Source: an uncultured Bacilli bacterium (lineage in GTDB: Bacteria > Bacillota_I > Bacilli_A > RF39 > UBA660). From it: 64,000 nt of DNA. The stretch spans positions 599,445 through 663,444 of the forward strand of contig CAJUTK010000001.1 of NCBI GenBank assembly GCA_910589375.1. Direction: 5' to 3'. This document shows positions 53,538 through 63,151 of this stretch, piece after piece. Under the pieces are notes generated by a model. The model searched no databases. It was not told the origin of the DNA and saw only the letters and a program-made list of their open reading frames with translations. The stretch's first letter is position 1, and each line of letters begins with the position of its first letter. Made by a program: the position numbers and the translations under genes.

Positions 53538-53963
53538 ATGAAAAAGATTTTAGTCTTCGTTTCTTTTTTCTTTTTATTATCAGGATGTACTAGTGAAAAG
53601 ACATTAGTTTGTACTACTACTGTACAAGAAGATCAGAAGATAGATATAAAGGTAGTCGCAAATTGGAAAAATGATAATTTAGAAAATTTTCAATTAGAAA
53701 CAGTTTATTATTTAGAAAATAATCTAACTTCGAAACAGCAAGAGACTTTTAAAAGTTATATAGATGAGTCTATGTCTTCTTGGAAGAATGAATCGGGAGT
53801 AAAATATCGCTCTTCATTAGAAAAAAATCGACTGAATTTGACATTAGAAGTAAATACTTCTAATGGAATGAAGGCATTAGAAACGTTTTCTATTACTGAA
53901 AAAAATTCTACTTATGAAGGATTTAAGAAATCATTAGAAGAACAGAATTATGTTTGCAAATAA
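53538..53963 (+). CDS. lipoprotein, paralogue 2 (DUF1307-like)
   Basis: A 141-residue lipoprotein with lipobox LLSGC, then TLVCTTTVQ and a C-terminal NYVCK, matching the Cys pattern of its neighbours. It is the most diverged of the three. GAGGTG lies before the ATG. A weak hairpin (AAAGAG/CTCTTT near 53968-53995) follows. Confidence 0.7.
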   Translation: MKKILVFVSFFFLLSGCTSEKTLVCTTTVQEDQKIDIKVVANWKNDNLENFQLETVYYLENNLTSKQQETFKSYIDESMSSWKNESGVKYRSSLEKNRLNLTLEVNTSNGMKALETFSITEKNSTYEGFKKSLEEQNYVCK

Positions 53964-54049
53964 TTTTGAAAGAGTTATTTAAATCCTCTTTTCTAACTTG
54001 ATATTTTTTCTTAAAAATGTTATTCTATAGAAAATAGAGGAGGAATAAA

Positions 54050-54460
54050 ATGAAAAAGAAAATAGTGATGATGTCATGTCTTTTTATGACATTATTAGTT
54101 CTAACAGGATGTGGAAGTAAAAAGCTAGTTTGTACATTAACAGAGGAGGGAAGTTCTCTTAAAGCTGTTACTGAGTTTAAGGATAAAAAAGCTGTTACTA
54201 CTACAGTAGAGACAACAGAAGAAGCAGCTTCTGAAGAGGAAGCAAAACAGTTGAAAGAAACTTACGATGCAATGCTTGGCCTTATGACAGATGAATCTGT
54301 TACTATGGAAGTAAAGGTAAATGGAAAGAAAGTTACTTTAATTGCTACTTTAAATATAGGGAAGATGACAGATGAAGATTTGCAAGAAGAATTTAATGGT
54401 GACATCTCTTATGATGCAATGAAAAAATATTATGAAGCTGATGGCTATACTTGCAAATAG
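54050..54460 (+). CDS. lipoprotein, paralogue 3 (DUF1307-like)
   Basis: A 136-residue lipoprotein with lipobox VLTGC, KLVCTLTEEGS and a final GYTCK. It is close to paralogue 1 in the region TTEEAASEEEAKQLKETYDA versus SSEASSKEEANAAKTLLDT. Each copy has its own ribosome site and spacing of about 75-85 bases, and at least copies 1 and 3 have terminators, so they look separately expressed. Confidence 0.7.
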   Translation: MKKKIVMMSCLFMTLLVLTGCGSKKLVCTLTEEGSSLKAVTEFKDKKAVTTTVETTEEAASEEEAKQLKETYDAMLGLMTDESVTMEVKVNGKKVTLIATLNIGKMTDEDLQEEFNGDISYDAMKKYYEADGYTCK

Positions 54461-54462
54461 TA

Positions 54463-54489
54463 AAAAATGAGGCTTAGCCCCATTTTTTT
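54463..54489 (+). terminator. terminator after lipoprotein 3
   Basis: AAAAAATG and GGC pair with GCC and CATTTTTT around loop TTA with one A-C mismatch; T run follows. Confidence 0.7.
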
Positions 54490-54505
54490 AATAGAGGAGG
54501 AAATA

Positions 54506-56638
54506 ATGAATAATCAAGGAGGAAATCAAGGCTATCCATACGGTCAACCTTCCAATTTTAATGGGAATCAAGGTTATCCATATGGACAAGGTATAAATCA
54601 AAATGGAACGAATACTAATCTAGGAGTACAACCTAATGTAGAATATCAACAACCTATGAATTATCAACAGTATCAACAAGTACCAAATGGTACTGTTCCA
54701 GGAAACGAAAATAATACTAATAAAAAAAAGAGTAAGAAAATATTCGCCTTTGTTGCTATTGCAATTATAGTAATAGCAGCAATTTTGGTATTTATATTTT
54801 TATCAGGAGATAAAGATGGTATAAATGGTCAAAAGAAAAAGCGAAAAGAACCAACTATGAATCGTACGATAATGATTTATATGGTAGGTTCTGATTTAGA
54901 GACGAATGGAAATGCCTCTGCAGAGTTAAATCATATTCGACCAAATAATATTGATTTAGAAAATAATAATATTATTATGATAGCAGGTGGCTCAAAAGTA
55001 TGGGGAAATAATTATATTGATCCTAATGAGACTTCTACTTATCAGCTTAAGGAAAATGGTTTTGAAAAGGTAAAACAAGATGGTGTAAAAAATATGGGAG
55101 ATGCCAATACCCTTTTAGATTTTTTAAATTATGCTTATGAGTTTTATCCAGCTAAAAAATATGAACTTATTTTTTGGAACCATGGTTCAGGGATTGTAGG
55201 ACTTGAAAGTGACGATATTTATGGCGATATGTTAAATTTTAGTGAATTACAAATGGCATTTAGTAAAAGTCCTTTTAAAGAAGAAAAATTAGATTCCATC
55301 TTATTTATCAATTGCTTATTAGGTAATATTGAATTAGCAGGAGTAATTGATGATTATGCTGATTATATGATTGCTTCAGAAGAAATTTCTTATACGCATC
55401 CTTTTGTAGATAAATTTAAGTTTTTTGAGGAAATTACAGTAGAAGATAATGGATTTGAATTTGGCAAAAAGTTTGTAGATAATTTAACTAGTAACAATTT
55501 CTTAAATGCGAATGCTAAGTCTTATAATACTCCAACGACTTATTCCATTATCGATTTGTCAAAAATATCTCAAGTAGAAAGAGACTTAAACAATTTTGTA
55601 AAGGCTATTAATTTAAATCAGGACTATGAACAGATAGCTCTTTCTAGATCTAGTATGTTTCAATATGGAGGAGAATATTTAGAGTTTGATATGATAGATC
55701 TTTCTTCTTTTGTATCAAAACTACAGGCTTTAGCGCCTACAGAAGCATCTAAACTTATATCTTCATTATCAGAGGCAATTGTTTATAATTATTCTTTAGA
55801 TTCTACTTCAAAGGGATTATCTGTATATTTTCCATATAATGCTGAAAAGAAAAATGTAGATTTCCAAATTAAATTATTAGAGGAATTAGAGAATAGTAGT
55901 GCAAATGACTATTTAGCTTTTATTAAAAATTTTGATTTGTATCGAAGAACAAAAACATCTTATTCAATGGATCTAACAAATAATAAAGTAAATACTTTAT
56001 CTGGCGATTTTTCTATGCAATTAAGCGAAGGACAGCAAAAAGATTTTGCAAGTGCTTCTTACATTATTGTAAAAGAAAGTACTAAGGGAAATTTTACTCC
56101 AATTTATTTTTCAGATAATACTACTTTAGACTCTAATGGAAAATTAAAAGCTAATTTTGATGGAAAAATAGTAATGGCTTTAGATACAGTGAGTAACCAA
56201 ATGCTTCCTATAGTAGCTTATGAAAAACAAAATGGAACTTATATGACCATGATTCAATTAGAGAATACAGATAAAGGAATAAGTTCTAATGCTAATGCTT
56301 ACATTTCTTTTCAAGGTGGAGATGGAAAAATTCATTTAGCAGTAGAGAAAGTGGATAATGAAAAGTTAGAGATGCAGTTACCTGATATGTCTATTTTGAC
56401 TTTAGAAAATTATCAAAAACTAGTATTTACAAATCATGATTATGCTATTTCGAATGGAAATGGTGGGGTTTCTAATAAATGGACTTCATCTGGTGAGGAG
56501 CATAAAGTAAATGCTTTAGTAAATCACTATAAGATTCAAAAAGTAGATATTGATAGAACAGCAAAATATTATTTTGCATTTAAAGTTCGAGATTTATCAA
56601 ATGAAATAACTTATTCAAAATTAGTAGAAATAAAATAG
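54506..56638 (+). CDS. membrane-anchored clostripain-family (C11) cysteine peptidase
   Basis: A 710-residue protein. The first 80 residues are low complexity, rich in Asn, Gln, Gly, Tyr and Pro and cytoplasmic; one transmembrane helix follows near residues 83-102; then the peptidase domain MIYMVGSDLETNGNAS with catalytic His226 in FWNHGSGIVG and Cys270 in FINCLLGN. The last 200 residues are a beta-rich module. C11 enzymes cleave after Arg or Lys and are common in gut commensals. ATG 54506 has GAGGAGG upstream; the longer frame begins inside the preceding terminator. Confidence 0.85.
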   Translation: MNNQGGNQGYPYGQPSNFNGNQGYPYGQGINQNGTNTNLGVQPNVEYQQPMNYQQYQQVPNGTVPGNENNTNKKKSKKIFAFVAIAIIVIAAILVFIFLSGDKDGINGQKKKRKEPTMNRTIMIYMVGSDLETNGNASAELNHIRPNNIDLENNNIIMIAGGSKVWGNNYIDPNETSTYQLKENGFEKVKQDGVKNMGDANTLLDFLNYAYEFYPAKKYELIFWNHGSGIVGLESDDIYGDMLNFSELQMAFSKSPFKEEKLDSILFINCLLGNIELAGVIDDYADYMIASEEISYTHPFVDKFKFFEEITVEDNGFEFGKKFVDNLTSNNFLNANAKSYNTPTTYSIIDLSKISQVERDLNNFVKAINLNQDYEQIALSRSSMFQYGGEYLEFDMIDLSSFVSKLQALAPTEASKLISSLSEAIVYNYSLDSTSKGLSVYFPYNAEKKNVDFQIKLLEELENSSANDYLAFIKNFDLYRRTKTSYSMDLTNNKVNTLSGDFSMQLSEGQQKDFASASYIIVKESTKGNFTPIYFSDNTTLDSNGKLKANFDGKIVMALDTVSNQMLPIVAYEKQNGTYMTMIQLENTDKGISSNANAYISFQGGDGKIHLAVEKVDNEKLEMQLPDMSILTLENYQKLVFTNHDYAISNGNGGVSNKWTSSGEEHKVNALVNHYKIQKVDIDRTAKYYFAFKVRDLSNEITYSKLVEIK

Positions 56639-56656
56639 GGTTATCCTATTTTTTTC
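56632..56656 (+). terminator. terminator after C11 peptidase
   Basis: AAAATAGG (56632-56639), five-base loop, CCTATTTT (56645-56652), T run. Confidence 0.8.
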
Positions 56657-56695
56657 TTTTGATTTATGTTACAATAAAAAAGAATAGGTGAGTTT

Positions 56696-57751
56696 ATGAA
56701 GAAAGTTTTATTAGGGGTTAGTATGGGGCTTTTAGCATTAATAATTGGTATTTTTACTAACCATTATTCTCAAGAAAAAAATTATTATTTTAGAGATAAA
56801 ACATTTAAAGATATAGAAAATATTCCTCTTACTAGTGAATTTTGCCAACTGCGAGATGGCAGTATTAATATGTCTAATAGTTTAACATCTACTTCTATTA
56901 TTTCTGATAATACTTATGTTTGTAGTAAATTAAATACAAAAGAACTCGCCAATCAATTAATTCAGGAAGATTCTCTTTCTCAAAAGGAAGGATGTCCTTT
57001 AGAGATTACTTCTATTGAAGAAACTTTAATTCAGAAATATGGAATAACAGCAGTCAATTTATGTGAGATGGATGTGGAGTTTGCAAGAGAGTTAGAACAA
57101 GTATTTGAGAAAATTTATAATGAGTATCCAGCTGCTAGAGGATACTTAACAAATATTACTTTAAAGAATGAGAGTATGATTAGAAGTGGAGTAATTGCTT
57201 CCTTTTCTCCTATATTTACATTTGCCGATATTAATGATTCTAAGTATCAATTAGTCGTAAAAACACAAATGTTTTTAAGCTCTTCTTACTTTTTAAATAA
57301 GGAAAGATTATCAGTAGCTACTCACGATGCTTCTGTGTCAGGTCATTTTCCTAAAAATGCGACAATTTATTCTCCAATCGCTCATGAAATGGGGCATTAT
57401 TTATCCTTTGTAGCACTTTTAAAAAGTTATGAAGTTGATTCTATTTTACTAATTGATAAAGATTCCTATTCTACTTTATTAGAAATAGGTGTAGAGTCAA
57501 AGTCTGGAAATTTTTCTCGTTCTATTCTAGAAGAGGCATATCAAAAATATAAAGAGGATACTAATACGAATTTATCATTAGATGATTGGAGAGGAAAAAT
57601 ATCAAATTATGCTCTTGCTAAAGATAATAGTGGAAATTATATTTATGATGAGACTATTGCAGAAGCTTTTCATGATGTATATTTAAATAATGAACAAGCA
57701 AATGTTGCTAGTATCTATATCGTAAATGCTTTAAAGGAGAGATTACAATGA
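56696..57751 (+). CDS. putative extracellular zinc metalloprotease (HExxH)
   Basis: A 351-residue protein with an N-terminal signal anchor and a metalloprotease motif IAHEMGHYLSF at residues 228-238 (H230, E231, H234) and a Glu-rich ETIAEAFHDVY near residue 320 that could supply the third ligand. No family name is evident. It overlaps the next gene by four bases (ATGA), so this and the two following surface proteins are one translational unit. AGGTGAG precedes the ATG. Confidence 0.6.
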   Translation: MKKVLLGVSMGLLALIIGIFTNHYSQEKNYYFRDKTFKDIENIPLTSEFCQLRDGSINMSNSLTSTSIISDNTYVCSKLNTKELANQLIQEDSLSQKEGCPLEITSIEETLIQKYGITAVNLCEMDVEFARELEQVFEKIYNEYPAARGYLTNITLKNESMIRSGVIASFSPIFTFADINDSKYQLVVKTQMFLSSSYFLNKERLSVATHDASVSGHFPKNATIYSPIAHEMGHYLSFVALLKSYEVDSILLIDKDSYSTLLEIGVESKSGNFSRSILEEAYQKYKEDTNTNLSLDDWRGKISNYALAKDNSGNYIYDETIAEAFHDVYLNNEQANVASIYIVNALKERLQ

Positions 57752-59448
57752 AGAAAAAAATTTTAATAGTTGTGCTTTTCTTTTTAGGAATTCATTCCAT
57801 CTACGCTTTTTTTCTTGACAAGGATAAATTTTCATTCTCTGATAGAGGGACTGAAATAGACTTATTGAGTGCTATAGACGAGCGTTATAGACTTTCGTAT
57901 CGAATAGAGAATCAGAATAGTGATGTAGCTTCTAAGATAGCGCAAGTTAGTAAGAATATTACTTATTTTCTTTTAAGAAGAGAAAATAGTAAGGAAGAAA
58001 GTGCATTAGATTATTACCAAAGATATCAAAAATATTTGACATTTAGATATGCACCAGATATTCCTAAATTGAATGATGGTTATGATACTAATAGTCCAGA
58101 GTACAAGGATGAATTAGTGAGTAGTTTTTATGTCCCTAATATGTTTCGATATTTAGATGAATTAGGAATTGAATATAATACAATTAGTAGTATAATGATA
58201 TTTTCTAGTGGGGATAATTATATGGCTTCTGTGTTTTTACCAGGAGTAAAAATGAAACAAGTGAATCCTAAAAATAAGAGGGAATATCAAACTATTACTA
58301 CAGATTTAACAATATACTATGTTTTTAAAGAATATAAAGGAGAATATAAATTATATTATTTAAAAGGAGAAACAACTGATTCACTTAGTCTTTATTTTCA
58401 TGAATTAGAAAGTAAAGAAAAATCAAAAATAAAAACAATTATGAGTCCTTATAAAGAAGATTTTAAAAATGTATATAATTATCACAATTTAGATAGTATA
58501 ACTAATATTCAAAAAGGAGAAATAATAAAAAGAAACGAAAATAGTGTTGTGATGCTAAATTCTTATTACAATAATAATTTATTAGCATCTGCACATGGAT
58601 TCTTTTTAAAAAAGGGAATTTTAGTAACAAGTTGGAACTATTTTGAAAAGTCACTAAATGAAGCGCAGTATGTTATTATAAAAGATGGAAATGGCAATTT
58701 TTATGACTTAGATGGTATTGTTACTTTAGATATTCAATCAGATATTGTTATTTTAAAACTAAAACAAGAACTTGGATCTCCAGTTACTCTTAGTAAGAAA
58801 AATTTAGCATCAGAAGATGCCATATTTACACTTAGTAGTAAATCTGGAATTGGATTTGTTTTACAGTCAGGAATCCATCTTTCTAAAACAGGTCATTACC
58901 ATAATCTTTTACCTCTTTTAGAATGTGATGCGGGTAGTCCTTTATTTAATTATTATGGTGAAGTTGTTGGTATGAATACTGATATTTCTACAAATACTAG
59001 TATATCTACTGCTATTTCGATAGATATTTTAAAAGAAGTTTTTGAAAAGTTAGATGGTGTTTCTTTTTCAGATATTCCTTCTATTCCTTTTCAAACACTA
59101 AAAGAAAAATACTATTATAGAAATTATCAAGATGAAGTTATAAAAAATGATATTTCTGAAGATGTTTGGAAAAAATATTCAAAAATAGGGAATATTGAAA
59201 ATACGATTTCTTTACAATTGATGAAAGCTAGTTATCATAATGGAATACTGAGTCTTCGTTATCAAAATGATACACCAGATTATATTCAAAATTTGCAATT
59301 ATCCAATGCTTTTAGAAAAGAATTAGAAAATAGTGGGTATGAATTGATATCAAAAAGCGAAGATAGATATGTGTATCAAAATGACGAATATAAGATTATT
59401 ATTATGTCACAGTTTCATTATTTGATTATTGTTATGGTGAGTTTATGA
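57748..59448 (+). CDS. secreted trypsin-fold pseudoprotease
   Basis: A 566-residue protein with an N-terminal hydrophobic segment. Residues 270-430 follow the HtrA/trypsin plan: NSVVMLNSY, GFFLKKGILVTSWNYF, IQSDIVILKL and LECDAGSPLFNYYGEVVGMNT. Aspartate 332 is kept, but the position of the catalytic His is Trp296 or Asn297, and the nucleophile Ser of GDSGGPL is Ala395. It is thus probably an inactive binding protein. It overlaps the HExxH gene upstream and the next gene downstream by four bases each. Confidence 0.6.
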   Translation: MKKKILIVVLFFLGIHSIYAFFLDKDKFSFSDRGTEIDLLSAIDERYRLSYRIENQNSDVASKIAQVSKNITYFLLRRENSKEESALDYYQRYQKYLTFRYAPDIPKLNDGYDTNSPEYKDELVSSFYVPNMFRYLDELGIEYNTISSIMIFSSGDNYMASVFLPGVKMKQVNPKNKREYQTITTDLTIYYVFKEYKGEYKLYYLKGETTDSLSLYFHELESKEKSKIKTIMSPYKEDFKNVYNYHNLDSITNIQKGEIIKRNENSVVMLNSYYNNNLLASAHGFFLKKGILVTSWNYFEKSLNEAQYVIIKDGNGNFYDLDGIVTLDIQSDIVILKLKQELGSPVTLSKKNLASEDAIFTLSSKSGIGFVLQSGIHLSKTGHYHNLLPLLECDAGSPLFNYYGEVVGMNTDISTNTSISTAISIDILKEVFEKLDGVSFSDIPSIPFQTLKEKYYYRNYQDEVIKNDISEDVWKKYSKIGNIENTISLQLMKASYHNGILSLRYQNDTPDYIQNLQLSNAFRKELENSGYELISKSEDRYVYQNDEYKIIIMSQFHYLIIVMVSL

Positions 59449-61046
59449 TTAGATGGTTAAAAGAATATAAGGTAATGATTTTTTCGTCATTATTAACAAT
59501 AGTAGTTGGACTTATTGTTTGTTATTTTTGTTTTTCAAAGCATTCTCTATCTATTTTAAAGTATGAAAATGACAATTATTTTTTTCAGTATGATAATAGT
59601 TGGAGTTTGAAAGAAAAAGAAGAGATGTCTGTCACTTTAGAAAATGATAGCAGTAGTATTTTTATACAAATGATTTTGTTAGATGATATCTATCAATACA
59701 AGTCATTAGAAGAAATGAAATCACAGATTCTTAGAGATTTAGGAAAGCAGAATAAGGATTATCATCTATTGGCAGAGCAATTTTTAAAAATTTCTAAAAA
59801 TCATTATGAAGGATATAAAATTCTTTATGAAAAGGAAAATACGCAGGCTTTGGTTATTGTTATGAAAGAGAGAGAGAAATTAATATTTGTTTGTTATGAA
59901 GCTAATAGCGATTATTTTGATATTCTAATAGATAGTGTAGAGGCCATTTTGGAGAATTTTACTATAAAAGAAAAAATAGATTCTATTGATAGCGAATTAA
60001 ATATTGCTACATCGCAAATTCCATGGGAAGAAAATGATTTGTCTCTATCAAGTGGTTCAGATTATGAAATGGCGAATGAAAATTATCTTTTGAAGTATAA
60101 TATTCCTTCTAATTTTCAAGCAACAAGCCTAGATTCTAGTCATGCAACTTATCGATATTTAGGATTAGATGGAAAAAAAGAAATCACTATGAGGATGAGC
60201 ATATATAATACGAATATTTATTCTTATTTGACAAGGGGAGATTTTAAGTCTGTTTATAATGTTTATCGGGAAAATCCTAATAGTAATTTGAAAGAATATT
60301 TAGAGAAATCTTCTTGTAGCGGATACAATTGTTACATTTATCAGGTAAATTATCAATCACTTGATGATGTAAAGACACAATCTATCGTGCTTATTTATGA
60401 GATTCATAAAAATCATATTTTAGTAGTAACAATAGATGCAAGAAATATAGTTATCCCTAGATCACTAATTGATAGTATTAAAATAGAATCTATTCGTAAT
60501 TATGCAATTTATACGAATACAAAAGAATTAGAAAAAGCATGGCAATTTGATTTAAAGATATTTACAGACACGAATTATAATAATATTGAAACGATTACTT
60601 TAAATTTACCAAAAAAATGGGAAGAAATAGCATCTTCAAAAGGTTCTAATATTTATCAAACTAGGGAATTTGGACTTGACTATTTAAAAGATTTGGATTA
60701 TCATCAATATAGTATCGTATATAGTTATTCTAGGAATTATTACGATGATTTTGACAAAGGATTATCTTCAAAGGTTGAGATTGTAAATAATTCTATTTCT
60801 ACTTATTCTAAATATGGAAAACATGAGAAAGTAATTTTTAGAAGAAAGATAAATCTCCATAAAAAAACGTTTTATTATTATAGTGGTGGTTATACTGATG
60901 TATCTGGTAAGTATGTAGAAATCCATTTGCTTTATGTAAAAACAAATAGTGGAATTTTAGAAGTCAAAATTTATGGAAATGATGTTAAAGTAAGTGAATC
61001 CTTATTTGAGGAGATTACGGACTTTGATATAAAGTTAGAAGAATAG
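59445..61046 (+). CDS. membrane-anchored surface protein of unknown function
   Basis: A 533-residue protein with one N-terminal transmembrane helix (MIFSSLLTIVVGLIVCYFCF) and two or three similar beta-rich modules outside, each beginning like FFQYDNSWSL, which recalls PsbP/DcrB-type domains. That fold link is weak. It is translationally coupled to the pseudoprotease gene (ATGA) and followed 18 bases later by a zinc-ribbon protein. Confidence 0.55.
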   Translation: MIRWLKEYKVMIFSSLLTIVVGLIVCYFCFSKHSLSILKYENDNYFFQYDNSWSLKEKEEMSVTLENDSSSIFIQMILLDDIYQYKSLEEMKSQILRDLGKQNKDYHLLAEQFLKISKNHYEGYKILYEKENTQALVIVMKEREKLIFVCYEANSDYFDILIDSVEAILENFTIKEKIDSIDSELNIATSQIPWEENDLSLSSGSDYEMANENYLLKYNIPSNFQATSLDSSHATYRYLGLDGKKEITMRMSIYNTNIYSYLTRGDFKSVYNVYRENPNSNLKEYLEKSSCSGYNCYIYQVNYQSLDDVKTQSIVLIYEIHKNHILVVTIDARNIVIPRSLIDSIKIESIRNYAIYTNTKELEKAWQFDLKIFTDTNYNNIETITLNLPKKWEEIASSKGSNIYQTREFGLDYLKDLDYHQYSIVYSYSRNYYDDFDKGLSSKVEIVNNSISTYSKYGKHEKVIFRRKINLHKKTFYYYSGGYTDVSGKYVEIHLLYVKTNSGILEVKIYGNDVKVSESLFEEITDFDIKLEE

Positions 61047-61064
61047 AAGGAAAGAGGTAAAATT

Positions 61065-62048
61065 ATGAATTGTAAAAAATGTGGTTCTCCATTAGGACCA
61101 AATGAAGTTTTCTGTAAGGAATGTGGTACTTCTGTAGATACTTTAGTTCCAGGAACTCCTGGAATTACTCCAAGTGCTTCCCAACAACAGACTCCTGTTA
61201 CTCCAGTTACGCCAGTGTCACCTGTAGCTACACCAGCTTCAGTTCCAACGGCTGCTCCAGTAGCACCAAATGGTGTACCTAGTATGCCATCACCTATGAT
61301 GGGACAACCAGTTGGCAATGCTCCTGTTCCACCTGTATCACAAATGGCTGGAGCACCAATGCAACAACCACCAGTAAAAGAGAAAAAAGGTGGATCAAAG
61401 TTTATTGTTGCTATTGTGGCAATACTAGCTATTGTAGTAGTGGCAGCAGTATTATATTTTACAGTATTTAATAAAAAAGAGGATAAAAATCCTGCAAGTA
61501 ATTCTAATACTACATCACAATCTAATACAAATACAAACAGTGCAAGTAATTCTAATACAAATTCTAATTCTAATGTAGCGCACAATAGTACATTCTCAAT
61601 TAATCATGGAGGATATACATTTAAAATACCACTACAATATAAAACACAAGTACAAGGCGAAAACTTAGTAATAACAGATGATGTTAATTGGGCTGTAGCT
61701 GTACAACCTTTAGCTGCTCCTTATGAATCTTTAGTGGCACAAAAAGAGACTTTAAAACAAAATTTAATTTCTTCTGGATATATAAATGTTACTGATTCAG
61801 AAGAGACGGTTAATGGAAAATCATATTTTGTGATAAAAGGAACTTCAAATGGTCAAAATGGTATTATTGGTTTTGTTAAGGCAGATGCCGCTTCTGTATT
61901 TTTATATGAATTAATTACTAGTGATAATACTTATGGAACAAAGTATTTAAGTGTATTAGATAATATTTTTAGTACAGCAGTTGCAGATAATAATGGTTTT
62001 GGAATCGATGTATCTGGTAAAGATCTTAAATCTATTTTTATGAAATAA
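61065..62048 (+). CDS. zinc-ribbon membrane protein with Pro-rich linker
   Basis: A 327-residue protein: N-terminal zinc ribbon (MNCKKCGSPLGPNEVFCKEC), a linker rich in Pro, Val, Ala and Thr to residue 105, one transmembrane helix, a Ser/Asn/Thr repeat stretch, and an extracellular domain of about 130 residues resembling the modules of the preceding protein. The ribbon lies in the cytoplasm. Similar Zn-ribbon/TM/domain proteins are widespread in gut Firmicutes with unknown function. GAAAGAGG precedes the ATG. Confidence 0.65.
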   Translation: MNCKKCGSPLGPNEVFCKECGTSVDTLVPGTPGITPSASQQQTPVTPVTPVSPVATPASVPTAAPVAPNGVPSMPSPMMGQPVGNAPVPPVSQMAGAPMQQPPVKEKKGGSKFIVAIVAILAIVVVAAVLYFTVFNKKEDKNPASNSNTTSQSNTNTNSASNSNTNSNSNVAHNSTFSINHGGYTFKIPLQYKTQVQGENLVITDDVNWAVAVQPLAAPYESLVAQKETLKQNLISSGYINVTDSEETVNGKSYFVIKGTSNGQNGIIGFVKADAASVFLYELITSDNTYGTKYLSVLDNIFSTAVADNNGFGIDVSGKDLKSIFMK

Positions 62049-62078
62049 AAAAGAAAGTCTATGGCTTTCTTTTTTCTT
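62047..62078. terminator. bidirectional terminator between convergent units
   Basis: AAAAAAGAAAG (62047-62057), seven-base loop, CTTTCTTTTTT (62065-62075). Confidence 0.8.
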
Positions 62079-63144
62079 CTATATATTTAAAATTTTGTAA
62101 TAGGCGATCATTATGGGGGGATATTGTTAGAGCTTCCTTTATACTAGCGTAAGAAAATTCATACAGACCTTGATTGTAAAAGGCAATTGATAATACATCA
62201 TAGATAGCCTCGTTTGTGCAAAATGATTCATTTATATAACTTTTAGGATTTTTTTTGATAGTAAGAGCCTTTAGACAATTGATAATAACATTTTCCCAAT
62301 TGTTTTCTTGATAGGCAATCATTGCTTTTTCCATAAAAGGGTCTCTAAGATAAGGTGCTTCTAGAATAGCTTTATCAGCCCAACTGTTAGCTTCTTTATA
62401 CTTTTTTTCATTTAGATAACATCTTGCAATAAATCTCATAGAAGCACATCGTTCATCTTTCCAAGTCGCTTTCTCAAGTTTGAGGTGTTTTTTTAATGTT
62501 TTAATAGCTTTTTTATAGTAACCATAATACATGTATTCCCTTCCTAGATAATGCATATTTCTATCATCTAATGGATCTTCTTTAACAGATAGTTCTAATA
62601 GAGGTAAATAGGAACTTCTAGATTTTGTTGCATCTGGGTAATGATTGATAGTAAGTTTTTCTAATGTTTGAGTGATTTCTTGTGTACCTAAATAGGATAA
62701 AACTTCATGGACTGGATGGGTCCAACAATAATCTTTTCTACCATGTATTTTGTTAGCAAAGAAACTAATAATTGGTCTATTTATAGTATCTAACTTCCAA
62801 TTGTAAGTATAGAAAATTCTTGTAGTAGTTGGATTCCAATTTTTTTCTAGTATTTCTCTCCATCCTGGAACAAATTCTTCGTCTAAATCTGTACAAATAC
62901 AGATATCAGCATCTTCTGGAACAAGGGCTAGAGACTGATTTCTAGCAACATCAAATCTCCAAGGCTTAATAATTTTAGTTGCTACATGAACTCCTTTCTC
63001 CTTTAGAAGAGAAATTGTATTATCAGTAGAACCAGTATCTAGTACATAGATTTCATCGGCATCTTTCATAGATTCATACCATCTGTTTACAAATTTTTCT
63101 TCATTTTTACTAATAGCGTATACACATATTTTTAATTTTTGCAT
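62059..63144 (-). CDS. GT2-family glycosyltransferase with TPR repeats
   Basis: A 361-residue enzyme. The GT-A domain has VYAISKNEEKFVNRW, VLDTGSTDNTISLL and the metal-binding CTDLDEEF (DxD). The C-terminal half holds TPR-like repeats (HYLGREYMYYGYYKKAIKTL, CYLNEKKYKEANSW). This architecture is typical of enzymes found beside collagen-like surface proteins in spore formers. The next genes upstream on the same strand are collagen-like, so they are the likely acceptors (inference). Confidence 0.8.
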   Translation of the reverse strand: MQKLKICVYAISKNEEKFVNRWYESMKDADEIYVLDTGSTDNTISLLKEKGVHVATKIIKPWRFDVARNQSLALVPEDADICICTDLDEEFVPGWREILEKNWNPTTTRIFYTYNWKLDTINRPIISFFANKIHGRKDYCWTHPVHEVLSYLGTQEITQTLEKLTINHYPDATKSRSSYLPLLELSVKEDPLDDRNMHYLGREYMYYGYYKKAIKTLKKHLKLEKATWKDERCASMRFIARCYLNEKKYKEANSWADKAILEAPYLRDPFMEKAMIAYQENNWENVIINCLKALTIKKNPKSYINESFCTNEAIYDVLSIAFYNQGLYEFSYASIKEALTISPHNDRLLQNFKYIEEKRKP

Positions 63145-63151
63145 AAAACAC

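Noticed and set aside
60971..61585. Long minus-strand frame of 204 codons with Gly/Thr-rich sequence opposite 60971-61585.
   Set aside because: It is the antisense of the Pro/Val/Thr-rich linker of the zinc-ribbon gene and has no ribosome site.
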